Assembly (NCBI GenBank): GCA_002702065.1
Contig: NZXX01000002.1
Span: 186,001 to 250,000, forward strand
Source of the DNA: Anaerolineaceae bacterium
GTDB lineage: Bacteria > Chloroflexota > Anaerolineae > Aggregatilineales > Phototrophicaceae
Direction: 5' to 3'
Length of the DNA stretch: 64,000 bases
Part shown: piece after piece, positions 53,352-62,692 of the stretch
Numbering within the stretch: position 1 is the first letter of the stretch
Layout: each line of letters opens with the position of its first letter
Position numbers and translations under genes: made by a program
The notes under the pieces: generated by a model
Told to the model about the DNA's origin: nothing
What the model saw: only the letters and a program-made list of their open reading frames with translations
The model's database searches: none

Positions 53352-54358
53352 GCACCTACGATTTTAACGAACGTTACGAAGACTACGAAGCGGATTTCGA
53401 CCCGATGCGGTACGACCGGCAGGCACGGCGCAAGCGCAAGCCAAAAGTCGTCCATACGCCGAAGAAATCGAAATGGGAAGTAATCGCCGAAATTGCGGAC
53501 ACGGCTGGTCTGGAAGCGGGTTTTCAAACCACGTATCAGCCCGGTCTGTTCGAAGAAGGCTGGCTGCTGGAATCGCTCCGTGTGTTCTACGAAATGGACT
53601 ACGTGACGGATGTGCTGGCCCGCATACGCGGTGGCAAGGAAGCCAGTGTGTATCGCTGCCAGACGACCGCCAAAACCGGGATGACGCTGGCCGCTGCCAA
53701 AGTCTATCGCCCGCGCCGTTTCCGCAACCTGCGCAATGATGCCCTCTACCGCGAGGGACGGGCGTATCTCAAGGAAGATGGCAAGGCGATCAAGAACAAC
53801 GAACATCGCCTGATGCGCGCCATTGGCAAAAAGACTCAGCTGGGCGAACAACTGGAACATACGTCCTGGCTGATGTACGAGTATTCCACCCTGCAACGGT
53901 TATATGCTGCCGGGGCTAATGTGCCACAGGCGCTGGCGGTGGGCGAGAACGCGATCCTGATGGGGTACTGCGGTGACGAACAGATGGCCGCCCCCACGCT
54001 GAATACCGTCAGCCTCGAATCCGCCGAAGCACGCCGCTTGTTTGACACGACCCTGTATAACGTGGAGCTGATGCTTCAGCATGGCCTCATTCACGGTGAC
54101 CTGTCGGCTTATAACATCCTGTACTGGCATGGCGACATCACACTCATCGACTTCCCGCAGGTGATCGACTCCCGCACCAACCCCAGCGCCTTTGCCGTGC
54201 TCCAGCGCGACATTACGCGTGTCTGCGAATACTTCGCCAGCCAGGGGGTGGATGCCGACGCGGACGTGATTGCGGATCGGCTGTGGAAGCACTTTATGAC
54301 GGGCAGCACCCTCAATCAAATGGCGGATGCATCCCTGTTCGAAACCGATGATGAGTAG
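53348..54358 (+). CDS. RIO-family protein kinase
   Basis: This 336-residue atypical kinase has a flexible P-loop (RGGKEASVYRC, about residues 94-104), an ATP-binding Lys in AAKVYRP, the catalytic HGDLSAYNILYW and the metal Asp in LIDFPQ, the RIO1-type pattern. RIO kinases help late small-subunit maturation in archaea and eukaryotes. The start is TTG 53348 because AAGGAG lies 8 nt upstream and the frame from 53297 lies within the GNAT gene. Stop/start overlap (TTGA) implies translational coupling to GNAT. Confidence 0.9.
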   Translation: MSTYDFNERYEDYEADFDPMRYDRQARRKRKPKVVHTPKKSKWEVIAEIADTAGLEAGFQTTYQPGLFEEGWLLESLRVFYEMDYVTDVLARIRGGKEASVYRCQTTAKTGMTLAAAKVYRPRRFRNLRNDALYREGRAYLKEDGKAIKNNEHRLMRAIGKKTQLGEQLEHTSWLMYEYSTLQRLYAAGANVPQALAVGENAILMGYCGDEQMAAPTLNTVSLESAEARRLFDTTLYNVELMLQHGLIHGDLSAYNILYWHGDITLIDFPQVIDSRTNPSAFAVLQRDITRVCEYFASQGVDADADVIADRLWKHFMTGSTLNQMADASLFETDDE

Positions 54359-54418
54359 CCCTTGCGCCAAAAACATGGAGCTGGTGTGCGACCACCTCCA
54401 CAATTGGGCATTTATGGG

Positions 54419-54446
54419 TTGAAATGTGAGGGGGTATAGGTATAAT
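54419..54446 (+). promoter_or_regulatory. Promoter of tRNA-Lys
   Basis: TTGAAA (54419-54424) and TATAAT (54441-54446) are 16 bp apart, close to the sigma-70 consensus. The tRNA starts 48 bp downstream. Confidence 0.75.
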
Positions 54447-54494
54447 GTTCCAACTGCCAACCATTACACTCCCAACACCGTAATGGAAGCAAAC

Positions 54495-54566
54495 GGCCCT
54501 GTAGTTCAGTGGCAGAACAGAGGACTTTTAATCCTTGTGTCGAAGGTTCGAATCCTTCCAGGGTCA
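54495..54566 (+). tRNA. tRNA-Lys (anticodon UUU)
   Basis: A 72-nt cloverleaf: acceptor GGCCCTG/CAGGGTC, D arm GTTC-AGTGGCA-GAAC, anticodon loop CTTTTAA with anticodon TTT, T arm GAAGG-TTCGAAT-CCTTC. The genomic 3' end is A followed by TCCA, so CCA is added after transcription. A promoter and a terminator flank it, so it is a single-gene unit. Confidence 0.95.
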
Positions 54567-54577
54567 TCCACTTACAG

Positions 54578-54604
54578 ACCAGCTTTCGGGCTGGTTTTTG
54601 TTTT
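54578..54604 (+). terminator. Terminator of tRNA-Lys
   Basis: ACCAGC (54578-54583) pairs with GCTGGT (54590-54595) around TTTCGG, followed by TTTTGTTTT. Confidence 0.85.
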
Positions 54605-54682
54605 CCCCTCACCTGCATGCCGCCACTTTTCTGTACCAGCTTCGTTTATATTCTTTACCTCTGGCAGGATCAACATTCAGTA

Positions 54683-56338
54683 CTATTCATATGAGCGCGC
54701 GCATCGAAAACCAATGTCGTCGTCCCAGCCGGTAGAAAAACCCCAGTGGCGGTAAGATGCGCGCAAAAGACCGGAGCCTCCGCTATTCCACGAGCCGCCA
54801 CGCAACACGCGACTAATATCGTTTCCTGAATCTATATCCGCTTCCCGTCCGTCTTCTGCATCGTAAGGATAACTTTCATACATGGAACTCGTCCACTCCC
54901 AAACATTGCCTCCCATATCTAGTGCTCCTACCCATGAAATCCCGGTTGGGATACTGCCAGTACTTGCTGTTCCTTGCGAAAGGCCGCGATTCCAGACGGC
55001 ATTACTGGTATTCCATATGTTTCCCCATGGATAAATCCAATTTTCTGGTCCACGAGCTGCATACTCCCACCTCGCTTCTGTTGGTAACTGAGCATCGCGT
55101 AATTCGCAAAAGTTGCGCGCTTCAAACCATGTAATGCGCTCTACCGGACGGTCATTGCCAGAAAAAATAGGTGAGATGGCTTGTTTGCCGCCGAAGCCTT
55201 GGAACTGCGCCTGTGTCACTTCGTATTTGTCGATCCAGAACGGTTGATCGAAGCATTGTTCATGAATGGGTTGTTTATCATTACTGCCATCTTCACTCCC
55301 CATCATAAAACATCCTACAGGTACCAGCACCATTGCCACGCCGTCGAATTTGCGTTCATAAGGTGTCCAGTCAGTGTTGCGTGTCACAGGTGTAAAGGCA
55401 ACTTGTAGGGGGTCGAGGGTGGGAGTTGCCGAAAGCGCGAATAAAGTTGCATATGCGGCAGTTTCCGTTGCGGCGAACTGTGCGGCGGTGGCAGTTGCGT
55501 TGCTGTCAGAAATGAATTGTTGTGTTGCAGTTAGGTCAAACGCATCTTGGGTTCCTGCGGATTGCGTCACTTCGGCTTCGGTAGTCTGCAACTGCTGGAA
55601 ACCACTCAGCGTTGGCGTAAAAGCATCTATAGGTGTTTCAGTAGCGTTTTTTACAACGGCAGTTGTGGGGTTGGGTGGTTGATGTGGGTTATTGTTCCCC
55701 ATGTTCTGTATGACAGCGCCCAGCACCGCCGCTACAATTGGAATTAGGATCGCGCCGATGATAAATTCTGGCTTCTTCCACCAAGGTTTGTTGTCTGCTC
55801 GCGCATTTTCACGTTCAGCTAGGGGAATTTCCAGCGTGGGTGTGTCTATGTCAGGTGCATTTGTGGATCGTGGTTTTTCATCAATTCTGACGGGTCTAGG
55901 TGTGGCAGGTTCCCATAATGGTTTGGGTGTCCGCTTAGGCACTTTGGTCATGCGCTTATTGACGGAACGGTATAAATCAGTAAGCGCGTCGGCATCATCA
56001 ACGCCGTTTGCCATGTTGATGTAGTGAATATCACCTAGTTCATCTGTCAAACGGGTACGGTCACGCGCCTGCACGGTAATAATCTGTTTTTGCAAGCGCC
56101 GCGCTTCGGTAAATTCCGCCTGACAATAATCAGATTGTACCGAATCATTCGACAACACATATACAAAAATATCACGTGATGCGATCTGTTCGAGAATTTC
56201 TTCCCACCAGATATCACCACCGTCTAAACCCTCATCAAACCAGACATTATCATGTCCGTATATACGTCGCAGTTTGTCTGCTAGCGCTTCGACAAAACGA
56301 CGATCCACATGGCTGTATGAGAGAAAAATGCGCGTCAT
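54683..56338 (-). CDS. TIR domain, one TM helix, FGE-sulfatase domain protein
   Basis: This 551-residue protein has a TIR domain (about 1-130: RIFLSYSHVDRRFVEAL, VWFDEGLDGGDIWWEEI, SDYCQAEFTEARRLQ), a linker, one TM helix (about 190-212), a Thr/Ala-rich linker, and a C-terminal formylglycine-generating-enzyme-like (SUMF1) domain (about 330-550: MVLVPVGCFMMGS, DKYEVTQAQF, LPTEARWEYAARG, GNVWEWTSSMY, VLRGGSWNS). The order is common in cyanobacteria and Chloroflexota; the FGE domain there may be a sensor rather than an enzyme. Base composition is visibly A/T-richer than neighbours and a tRNA gene is next to it, which suggests later gain. Confidence 0.92.
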   Translation of the reverse strand: MTRIFLSYSHVDRRFVEALADKLRRIYGHDNVWFDEGLDGGDIWWEEILEQIASRDIFVYVLSNDSVQSDYCQAEFTEARRLQKQIITVQARDRTRLTDELGDIHYINMANGVDDADALTDLYRSVNKRMTKVPKRTPKPLWEPATPRPVRIDEKPRSTNAPDIDTPTLEIPLAERENARADNKPWWKKPEFIIGAILIPIVAAVLGAVIQNMGNNNPHQPPNPTTAVVKNATETPIDAFTPTLSGFQQLQTTEAEVTQSAGTQDAFDLTATQQFISDSNATATAAQFAATETAAYATLFALSATPTLDPLQVAFTPVTRNTDWTPYERKFDGVAMVLVPVGCFMMGSEDGSNDKQPIHEQCFDQPFWIDKYEVTQAQFQGFGGKQAISPIFSGNDRPVERITWFEARNFCELRDAQLPTEARWEYAARGPENWIYPWGNIWNTSNAVWNRGLSQGTASTGSIPTGISWVGALDMGGNVWEWTSSMYESYPYDAEDGREADIDSGNDISRVLRGGSWNSGGSGLLRASYRHWGFSTGWDDDIGFRCARSYE

Positions 56339-56619
56339 GGGCCGACTTTGACTGGATTACATCATCATATTGCCGATTATGACATTGATGCCGGGTAGGG
56401 GCAATGAACCTGCGCCTTCAATCGTTTACCTATTCGCAAACTCATGGTGAAAGCGTTAGTACTTAAGCTAATGGCTCTATCTATCTCCCCTTAGCTTAAA
56501 TAACTCTTAAACGGGTGCCCGTCGAACAATAAAGATCACGCCCTATGCTTTTGTGTTGTGCTGGCACAGGCCACGCTGCTTGTGCTTTCGACAAATTTTG
56601 ATCAAAAAAGGAGAGTTTG

Positions 56620-58872
56620 ATGCGTCATCGTTTACTTGCTTGCGGTTTGTTGGCGTTTGTCGCCGCCTTTGGGCTGTCGGTGGCTGCTCCCAGCCCGGCA
56701 GTGGCCCAGGACATGGAGCTGGTTTTTAACCGGATCGCGTCTATCCCGGTTTACCTCAACACCGATATTGAAAGCGAAACCGTCGCCGAGATTATTGCGT
56801 CGTCCCCGGATGGCAACACGCTGGTCTACACCGATGCGGCGAGCGAGAGCGTCGGTTTTGTCGATATTACCGATCCGGCAGCCCCGGCAGCGCTGAGTTC
56901 ATTGGATATGGGCGGTGAGCCAACCTCCGTGGCCGTTCTCGGCGAACTGGCCTACGCGGCGGTCAACACCTCCCAGACGTTCACCGAGCCCAGCGGCACC
57001 CTGTTCGTGATTAACGTTGCCGATCAATCGGTGGTCAGTGAATACGACCTCGGCGGCCAGCCGGACTCTGTGGCGATCAGCCCGGATGGCGCTTACGTCG
57101 CAGTCGTGATCGAAAACGAGCGTGACGAAGACTTCGAAGACGGCGAACCGCCCCAGCTTCCCGGTGGCAGCCTGGTGATTTTTGACACCGCCGATGAATC
57201 GCTGCGGAACGTCGATCTGACCGGCATTGCCGATCTGTTCCCGGAAGACCCGGAGCCGGAACTGGTGGACATCAACAGCCAGAATTTGGCTGTGGTCACC
57301 CTTCAGGAGAACAACTACATCGTGCTGGTCGATCTGCCAAGCGGCGAAGTAACCGGCAGTTTCTCGGCTGGCACGGTTGATCTGGAACAGATTGATACCG
57401 CCGAAGATGGCGTGATCACCCTGAACAGCAGCCTGGCCGGGGTCCCGCGTGAGCCGGATGCCGTGGCCTGGATTTCGGATTCGATGTTTGCCACCGCCGA
57501 CGAAGGCGACCTGTTTGGTGGTTCGCGCGGCTTCACCATCTTCAACACCGATGGCGAAGTCGTCTATGACGCGGGCAACACCGTTGAGCACATTGCCGCC
57601 CGCCTCGGCCATTACCCCGAAGCACGTTCCGACGCCAAAGGCAGCGAGCCGGAAGGCGTTGAGTTCGGCGCATATGAAAGTGGCGATTATCTCTTTGTGG
57701 GTCTGGAGCGTTCCAGCCTAGTGCTTGTGTATCGCATTGGTGAGGACGCGGCAGCGCCGGAGTACGTTCAGGCTTTGCCGGCAGGTGTCGGCCCTGAAGG
57801 CTTGCTGGCGATCCCCAGCCGTGACCTGTTCGTTGTCGCCAGCGAAACCGATTCCCCCGGCGGCATTCGCTCCATCGTTAGCATCTATCAATTGCAGGAA
57901 GGCCCGGCCAACTACCCGACCATTACCGCTGCGGACAATGAAGACGGAACCCCCATCACCTGGGGTGCGCTGTCTGGTCTGGCTGCCGACCCGATGGACG
58001 CCAGCACGGTCTACACCATCCGCGACAGCTTCTACGGCTCCAGCAGCGTGTATGTCGTCGACGCCTCCAGCCAACCCGCTGTCATCACCGACGAAATTTT
58101 CCTGATGGACAGCAACGGTGTGCTGGCGGCAGTCGCCCCGGATCAGGTGAATGACGATGGCACCGTGAACCTGGACTCTGAAGGCATCACCGTTCGTGCT
58201 GGCGGCGGCTTCTGGATTGCTTCGGAAGGCGGCGGTGACTTCGGTAACGAAGATAACCCGGTCACCTCGCTGAACCTGCTGGTCGGCGTGGCTGAGGATG
58301 GCACCATCGACGCTGTTGTCACCCTGCCGGATGATGTCAACGCGCGTCAAAACCGCTGGGGCTACGAGGGTGTGGCTTCCACCGGCGAGGCAGGCAGCGA
58401 AGTGCTGTATGTCGTGATTCAACGCGAGTTCCAGGACGAGCTGGCAGGTCACGTGCGCATTGGCCGCTATGATGTGGCGGCTGACGAATGGGGCTTCTAC
58501 TACTATCCGCTGGATACCGCCGAAACCGGCTGGGTTGGCCTGTCGGAGATTACCGCCCTCGATGACGAAACGTTCCTGATCGTGGAGCGCGACAATCAGG
58601 CCGATGTGACGGCTGCGTTGAAGGCGGTCTACCAAATCTCGGTGGCCGGTGTCGAACCGCTGGCCGAAGGCGACTTCCCCGTGCTGGAGAAAACGCTGGT
58701 TCATGACCTGCTGCCGGACCTGGCTTCCACCGGTGGCGCGGTGATCGAAAAGATTGAGGGCTTCGCCGTGCTGGCGGATGGCACCGCGGTGATTGTCACG
58801 GACAACGACGGCGTGGATGACTCCAATGGCGAGACCCAGTTCATGCGCATCGACTTGATGCTGGGCGAGTAA
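56620..58872 (+). CDS. Secreted beta-propeller, phytase-like esterase family protein
   Basis: This 750-residue exported protein has a signal peptide (ends near AVAQD, residue 30). An N-terminal propeller-like part has repeated xVAISPDGxYV-type and LAVVTL strands, and the C-terminal half (about 430-745) matches the esterase-like/phytase-like family (GALSGLAADPMDASTVYTIRDSF, NLDSEGITVRAGGGFWIASE, GYEGVAST). ATG 56620 is chosen since AAGGAG is 5-6 nt away. It is A/D/E-rich and probably binds Ca2+. The substrate is unclear. Confidence 0.88.
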   Translation: MRHRLLACGLLAFVAAFGLSVAAPSPAVAQDMELVFNRIASIPVYLNTDIESETVAEIIASSPDGNTLVYTDAASESVGFVDITDPAAPAALSSLDMGGEPTSVAVLGELAYAAVNTSQTFTEPSGTLFVINVADQSVVSEYDLGGQPDSVAISPDGAYVAVVIENERDEDFEDGEPPQLPGGSLVIFDTADESLRNVDLTGIADLFPEDPEPELVDINSQNLAVVTLQENNYIVLVDLPSGEVTGSFSAGTVDLEQIDTAEDGVITLNSSLAGVPREPDAVAWISDSMFATADEGDLFGGSRGFTIFNTDGEVVYDAGNTVEHIAARLGHYPEARSDAKGSEPEGVEFGAYESGDYLFVGLERSSLVLVYRIGEDAAAPEYVQALPAGVGPEGLLAIPSRDLFVVASETDSPGGIRSIVSIYQLQEGPANYPTITAADNEDGTPITWGALSGLAADPMDASTVYTIRDSFYGSSSVYVVDASSQPAVITDEIFLMDSNGVLAAVAPDQVNDDGTVNLDSEGITVRAGGGFWIASEGGGDFGNEDNPVTSLNLLVGVAEDGTIDAVVTLPDDVNARQNRWGYEGVASTGEAGSEVLYVVIQREFQDELAGHVRIGRYDVAADEWGFYYYPLDTAETGWVGLSEITALDDETFLIVERDNQADVTAALKAVYQISVAGVEPLAEGDFPVLEKTLVHDLLPDLASTGGAVIEKIEGFAVLADGTAVIVTDNDGVDDSNGETQFMRIDLMLGE

Positions 58873-58885
58873 CCCGTCTCGGCAA

Positions 58886-58919
58886 GAGGCCACCTCATGC
58901 GATACGGTGGGGTGGCCTC
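58886..58919. terminator. Hairpin after the secreted propeller gene
   Basis: GAGGCCACC (58886-58894) pairs with GGTGGCCTC (58911-58919); no T run follows, so this may be a transcript-stabilising stem rather than a terminator. Confidence 0.5.
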
Positions 58920-58965
58920 ACCCTTGCGTACACAACGGAGCGTGCCGTTATGGACGACATTGCGA

Positions 58966-58998
58966 AATAAAGAACACGGCTGCAATGGCCGTGTCTTT
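58966..58998. terminator. Terminator hairpin between convergent genes
   Basis: ACACGGC (58974-58980) pairs with GCCGTGT (58988-58994). T-rich flanks exist on both strands (CTTTGG on plus, TCTTTATTT on minus), so it serves the sugar isomerase gene best. Confidence 0.72.
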
Positions 58999-59031
58999 GG
59001 TCCTGAAATTGTGCTCAGATGACGACCGCGG

Positions 59032-59799
59032 CTATTGCAGGCCCATTGCTTTCAGATTGCGGTAACTGATCGCCAGACTCTCGAAGGGGTCGCGCTGGCA
59101 GATGTCCTGCTCGACCGCGTACCACTCCACATTGGCCTCCTTGCACGCGTCCAGAATCGCCGGCCAGTTCATGTTGCCTTCGCCCACTTCAGCCATCACC
59201 TGCGTGTTGTCCTGAATGGTCATGTCTTTGAGGTGGACCACCGGCATCCGGTCCTTCATGCGCCGGACCCACGCGGCAGGGTCTGCGCCACCATGCTGCA
59301 CCCAATACGTATCCAGTTCGGCCTTCACATAGCGCGGGTCTGATTCGCTAAAGAGCACATCCATCATGGTGGTATCGCCTGCCCGCGCAAACTCGAAGCT
59401 GTGATTGTGATAGCTGAACGTCAGGCCAGCATCGGCCAGCTGGCGGCCAATCTCATTCGCTTCGGCCACAAACCGCCGGATCCCCTCGACACCATCCCGA
59501 AATTGTTTCGGCATACTGCCAACCGCGACATGTTTACAGTTCCAGAGCTTGTGTTCCTCGATTACGGCGGGCAGGTCGTCTTTTAAACGATCATAGCCGA
59601 TGTGCGTAATGCAGCAGACCAGCCCGTTATCGTCCAGCATGCGCTTGACATCCTGCGGGTCGACCGGGCCAAATGCTGAGATTTGCACCGCTTCATAACC
59701 GATGTCGCGCACCTTTCGAAATGTTTCGGCAATCGCCTGCGGGGTTTTGGTGAATTCACGCACGGTATAAAGCTGCGCGGCAAGAACGCTGTCCGTCAT
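59032..59799 (-). CDS. Sugar phosphate isomerase/epimerase (AP endonuclease-2-like TIM barrel)
   Basis: This 255-residue TIM barrel starts with LAAQLYTVREFTKTPQAIAETFRKVRDIGYEAVQIS, has YHNHSFEF, ELDTYWVQHGGADPAAWVRRMKDRMPVVHLKDM and a final EGNMNWPAILDACKEA, the pattern of xylose-isomerase-like sugar epimerases. Its sugar is not determined. Confidence 0.92.
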   Translation of the reverse strand: MTDSVLAAQLYTVREFTKTPQAIAETFRKVRDIGYEAVQISAFGPVDPQDVKRMLDDNGLVCCITHIGYDRLKDDLPAVIEEHKLWNCKHVAVGSMPKQFRDGVEGIRRFVAEANEIGRQLADAGLTFSYHNHSFEFARAGDTTMMDVLFSESDPRYVKAELDTYWVQHGGADPAAWVRRMKDRMPVVHLKDMTIQDNTQVMAEVGEGNMNWPAILDACKEANVEWYAVEQDICQRDPFESLAISYRNLKAMGLQ

Positions 59800-60481
59800 G
59801 ATGTACTCCTTAAATATTCATCGCATAATGGCACCGCAAGCACCCTTCAACCTCGAAGTCGCCTAACGGTATTTGATGGATACTATCCTCTGAGAGTTGA
59901 CCTACTGCCACAGAGATTGGCCCCCAATGGTCAGCGATCACGGGCATGATGGTCGATCTGCCCACTCGTCAGACCTATTCAAATGATAAAACATCCTGCG
60001 TCTGACGGCTATGACAACCGCTGATGATGCCGCCGGTGTTCGGCTGACAACCCAATACCTTCGCCCGTCCTTTCGTCTGTAAGTTTGCATCAGGCATGGT
60101 GCATCAATCCCGCAGCCAACCCGCTTGCCGGGCAGCTTTACCGGGGACACCGGCCTTCACCGCACGGTCCGTGCAATACGGGTCAATATTTCTCTCATTC
60201 AGACTGGTATATAATCGGAACTGGACCAGGGCTAAATCCGATGATGTAGGGAAAATGCGCTGGCTGGGGAAGTTGTATGCAAGGTCGAAAACATAGCCTA
60301 ATGAAAGATCATCAAACGATCTGACATCCAAATTCAAAATCATCGTCTCGGTGTTCTGATGATGTTGCGATACACATCGTACTCAAGTGTCGTTCAGTAC
60401 GGGTGTGTATCGTGTGTCAGGGTTGTACCGGGGCCAGGTGACTTTCAGGCTATGTATAGGAAAGTGAGAAGTTCTTAGCAA
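59800..60481. other. Long intergenic leader before GT39-like gene
   Basis: About 680 bp without a convincing gene. It holds a TATAAT box at 60210-60215 and a long inverted repeat (60369-60411). Short open frames here have no ribosome sites and no family likeness. Confidence 0.5.
60369..60411 (+). repeat. Long imperfect inverted repeat before membrane glycosyltransferase
   Basis: GATACACATCGTACT (60369-60383) is nearly complementary to AGTACGGGTGTGTATC (60396-60411) with a 12-nt loop. It lies in the 5' leader 71 bp before the gene and could be an operator or an mRNA stem. Confidence 0.5.
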
Positions 60482-61978
60482 ATGAGAAAAGCTTTGCTGT
60501 TACTCGGACTATGTGCCATCATCGTGGTGCTCTCGCTCTACAATCTCGAAAATTATCCACAGACATGGTTCGATGAAGGTGTGCACCTGCTGGCTGCCGG
60601 AAGATTGGCGGTGCAGGGTCAATACAGCTTTGGGCCGGCATTGGGGCCAACCGTGTTTTTTCCGGTTGCGGCAGCCTTTAATGCGGGTGGCATGACACTC
60701 CTGTCTGCTCGAATTGTCATGGCGATTTATCTGTTGTTATGCATTGCCGTTTATGCAGGCCTGGTTCGCTACATCGGTGGGACGAAAGTGGCGGTGGTGG
60801 GGTTGTTGCTTTTGCTGACTTCGCCTGGAGTCGGCTTGTTGACTTTGGGGCGTCAGATGCTCGGTGAAGTCCCATCGCTGTTTTTCTTTCTGGCGGCGAT
60901 CTGGCTCTGGCTGGCTGTGATTCGCCAGTCGAATGGTGGTGCGCGGCGGACGGTCATGTTGCTAGGTTCTGGCATCTTGTTTGGGCTGGCCGTTCTGACC
61001 AAAAATCAACTCATGCTGTGGGTGCCTGCATGGATTTTGATGGCTGTCGTGGATCGGTTCTATTACAAGCAGGGCAAAATCATGGATTTCGTGCTGCCGT
61101 TGGTGACTGCGGCGCTGTGCGTGGCGGCGTGGTATCTTGCCCAGCGGTTTTTGCATCAGCAAGGTGAACGCCTCATCCAGTACAACGCGCAGGAATGGTC
61201 GAATGCGCTGCAACGCGGAATCCTAACATTTTCAGTCCAGCGTACGCTGTCATCATTTAAGTTTATTTCGAGTGGCGAAACCTTCTGGGGACTGGCTATT
61301 CCCGGCGTGCTTTATGGCATGTTCCTCAGCCTGCGCCGCACCAAAGAAGGGTTTGCCTGGGGCCTGCTGACGATTGTCGCCATTGGCTGGCTCACATGGC
61401 TGGTCCTGCTGTCTGTGGGGTGGGAGCGTTATGCCTTTATTGGTCTGGCGATCACCAGCATTTTTATCGCCAAGTTCTTCTATGACCTGACGGATGGGTT
61501 CAGCCTATCCTGGAAAATGATCCGGGATAAGGTTTCAAACCAGGAATGGGATGGCGCCCTGATTCGACGTATCGTGATTATCACGTTCCTGATTGGCATC
61601 ATCGTCTGGCCGCTTGAAGGTTTGGTGCAGAATATCTTCCTGACCAATGACGACACCCCGCAGCAGATTGCAGCCTATATCGCTGAAAACCTGCCCGAAG
61701 GGGGCGAGATTGAAACGTACGAGCCGGAGATTTGTTTCCTGGCGCAGTACAGGTGTCACCTGCCGCCTTCTTATATTCTGGATGCGGCGATTCGGTATGT
61801 CTGGTATGGCGGTGAACTCCCCTCAACCTATTATGATTTCCGCGAGTATGGCGCGCCTTACCTGTTGATCGGGACATTTGGCAGCTGGACTCACCTCTAT
61901 GAACCGGATAAGGTCGAGGCAGATTATGACTTGCTCCATACCATAGGGGCATACCGCCTCTACCAGCGCAAGGCCTGA
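60482..61978 (+). CDS. GT-C-type membrane glycosyltransferase (family 39-like)
   Basis: This 498-residue protein has about 10-11 TM helices and an extracytoplasmic loop 1 with the acidic pair in TWFDEGVHLLAAGR (about residues 30-43), the catalytic site of GT-C transferases, which use polyprenyl-phosphate sugar. A soluble C-terminal end carries QYRCHLPPSYI. It may glycosylate proteins or lipids. The start ATG 60482 is the first of the hydrophobic frame. Confidence 0.85.
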   Translation: MRKALLLLGLCAIIVVLSLYNLENYPQTWFDEGVHLLAAGRLAVQGQYSFGPALGPTVFFPVAAAFNAGGMTLLSARIVMAIYLLLCIAVYAGLVRYIGGTKVAVVGLLLLLTSPGVGLLTLGRQMLGEVPSLFFFLAAIWLWLAVIRQSNGGARRTVMLLGSGILFGLAVLTKNQLMLWVPAWILMAVVDRFYYKQGKIMDFVLPLVTAALCVAAWYLAQRFLHQQGERLIQYNAQEWSNALQRGILTFSVQRTLSSFKFISSGETFWGLAIPGVLYGMFLSLRRTKEGFAWGLLTIVAIGWLTWLVLLSVGWERYAFIGLAITSIFIAKFFYDLTDGFSLSWKMIRDKVSNQEWDGALIRRIVIITFLIGIIVWPLEGLVQNIFLTNDDTPQQIAAYIAENLPEGGEIETYEPEICFLAQYRCHLPPSYILDAAIRYVWYGGELPSTYYDFREYGAPYLLIGTFGSWTHLYEPDKVEADYDLLHTIGAYRLYQRKA

Positions 61979-62027
61979 TACACCGGTGACAAGCGAATAA
62001 GTTTGATCTCAGGCTTGTAACCTGCAC

Positions 62028-62056
62028 AAATACCGGCATCTGCGCCGGTATTTTGT
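62028..62056 (+). terminator. Rho-independent terminator after the membrane glycosyltransferase
   Basis: AAATACCGGC (62028-62037) pairs perfectly with GCCGGTATTT (62044-62053), followed by TTG. Confidence 0.88.
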
Positions 62057-62489
62057 ATTAAAACCCACGTGCAAGGTTTTGTTAAAGCTTCCCACGTGTT
62101 ACGACGCTCAGCATTGGCCTGCTTCCACGCTCCTTCAGGCCTGGATGCTGATTGATGCAGCCAAACCGGCCACACCTAACGGCTGTTTTTCCAACTTGCA
62201 ATTTGTAATTTACCTTAATGTTACTCTGTTAAAAAATGTTGAAAGATAATATTTCTATAAATAATGATGTGGCCTGGAGCAGGTGTGTATCAGGGCGCTG
62301 AGGGCCAAAAATAACCGGTACAAAACACTTCAATAACTCGTTTGGAATGATATTTCGATTTTAACGGGGTTGATGCCCTCAAAAACGGTGAAAAAACGCC
62401 GCCAAAGCGATTTCAGGTATTACAAAGATGTTTAGGTTCATGCAAGTTCTGATAAACATACTAAAAGCAGATTAAATTCAGTTAATGCT
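62057..62489. other. A/T-rich intergenic region
   Basis: About 430 bp with no gene seen. It is clearly A/T-rich (62205-62480), as expected of a promoter or upstream control region for the methyltransferase locus. Confidence 0.45.
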
Positions 62490-62607
62490 CCGCCCAGTTT
62501 TTTAACTGGCGGATAATGCAATCCAGGCTCGGTCGGTTGACAGGGGGGGAGTTGGGTGCTGGTCACCCATAATTGGCCCTGAATTTCCCCTCAGGGCCAG
62601 TCTTTTT
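62490..62607 (+). ncRNA. Structured leader RNA or small RNA candidate with terminator
   Basis: Three hairpins follow one another: CCG-C-CCAGTT/AACTGG-CGG (62490-62512), TGGGTG/CACCCA (62553-62569) and TGGCCCTGA/TCAGGGCCA (62574-62582 / 62591-62599), the last with GTCTTTTT (62600-62607). No gene lies before this terminator for over 500 bp and the methyltransferase starts 86 bp after it. It fits a riboswitch-like leader or a small RNA. It does not match the consensus of riboswitches I know. Confidence 0.5.
62574..62607 (+). terminator. Terminator of the leader RNA candidate
   Basis: A perfect 9-bp stem TGGCCCTGA/TCAGGGCCA with an 8-nt loop, followed by GTCTTTTT. Confidence 0.85.
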
Positions 62608-62692
62608 GAACGATTGAGTGACCGAATTGCCGTATCCAGCAACACACTAAACCGACAGCCCGAATAGCGTTTGAAAGACCAGAGTAGTTGTC

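Noticed and set aside
62490..62607. c-di-GMP (GEMM), ykkC or fluoride riboswitch
   Set aside because: The conserved core sequences of these classes are absent; the element is left as unassigned.
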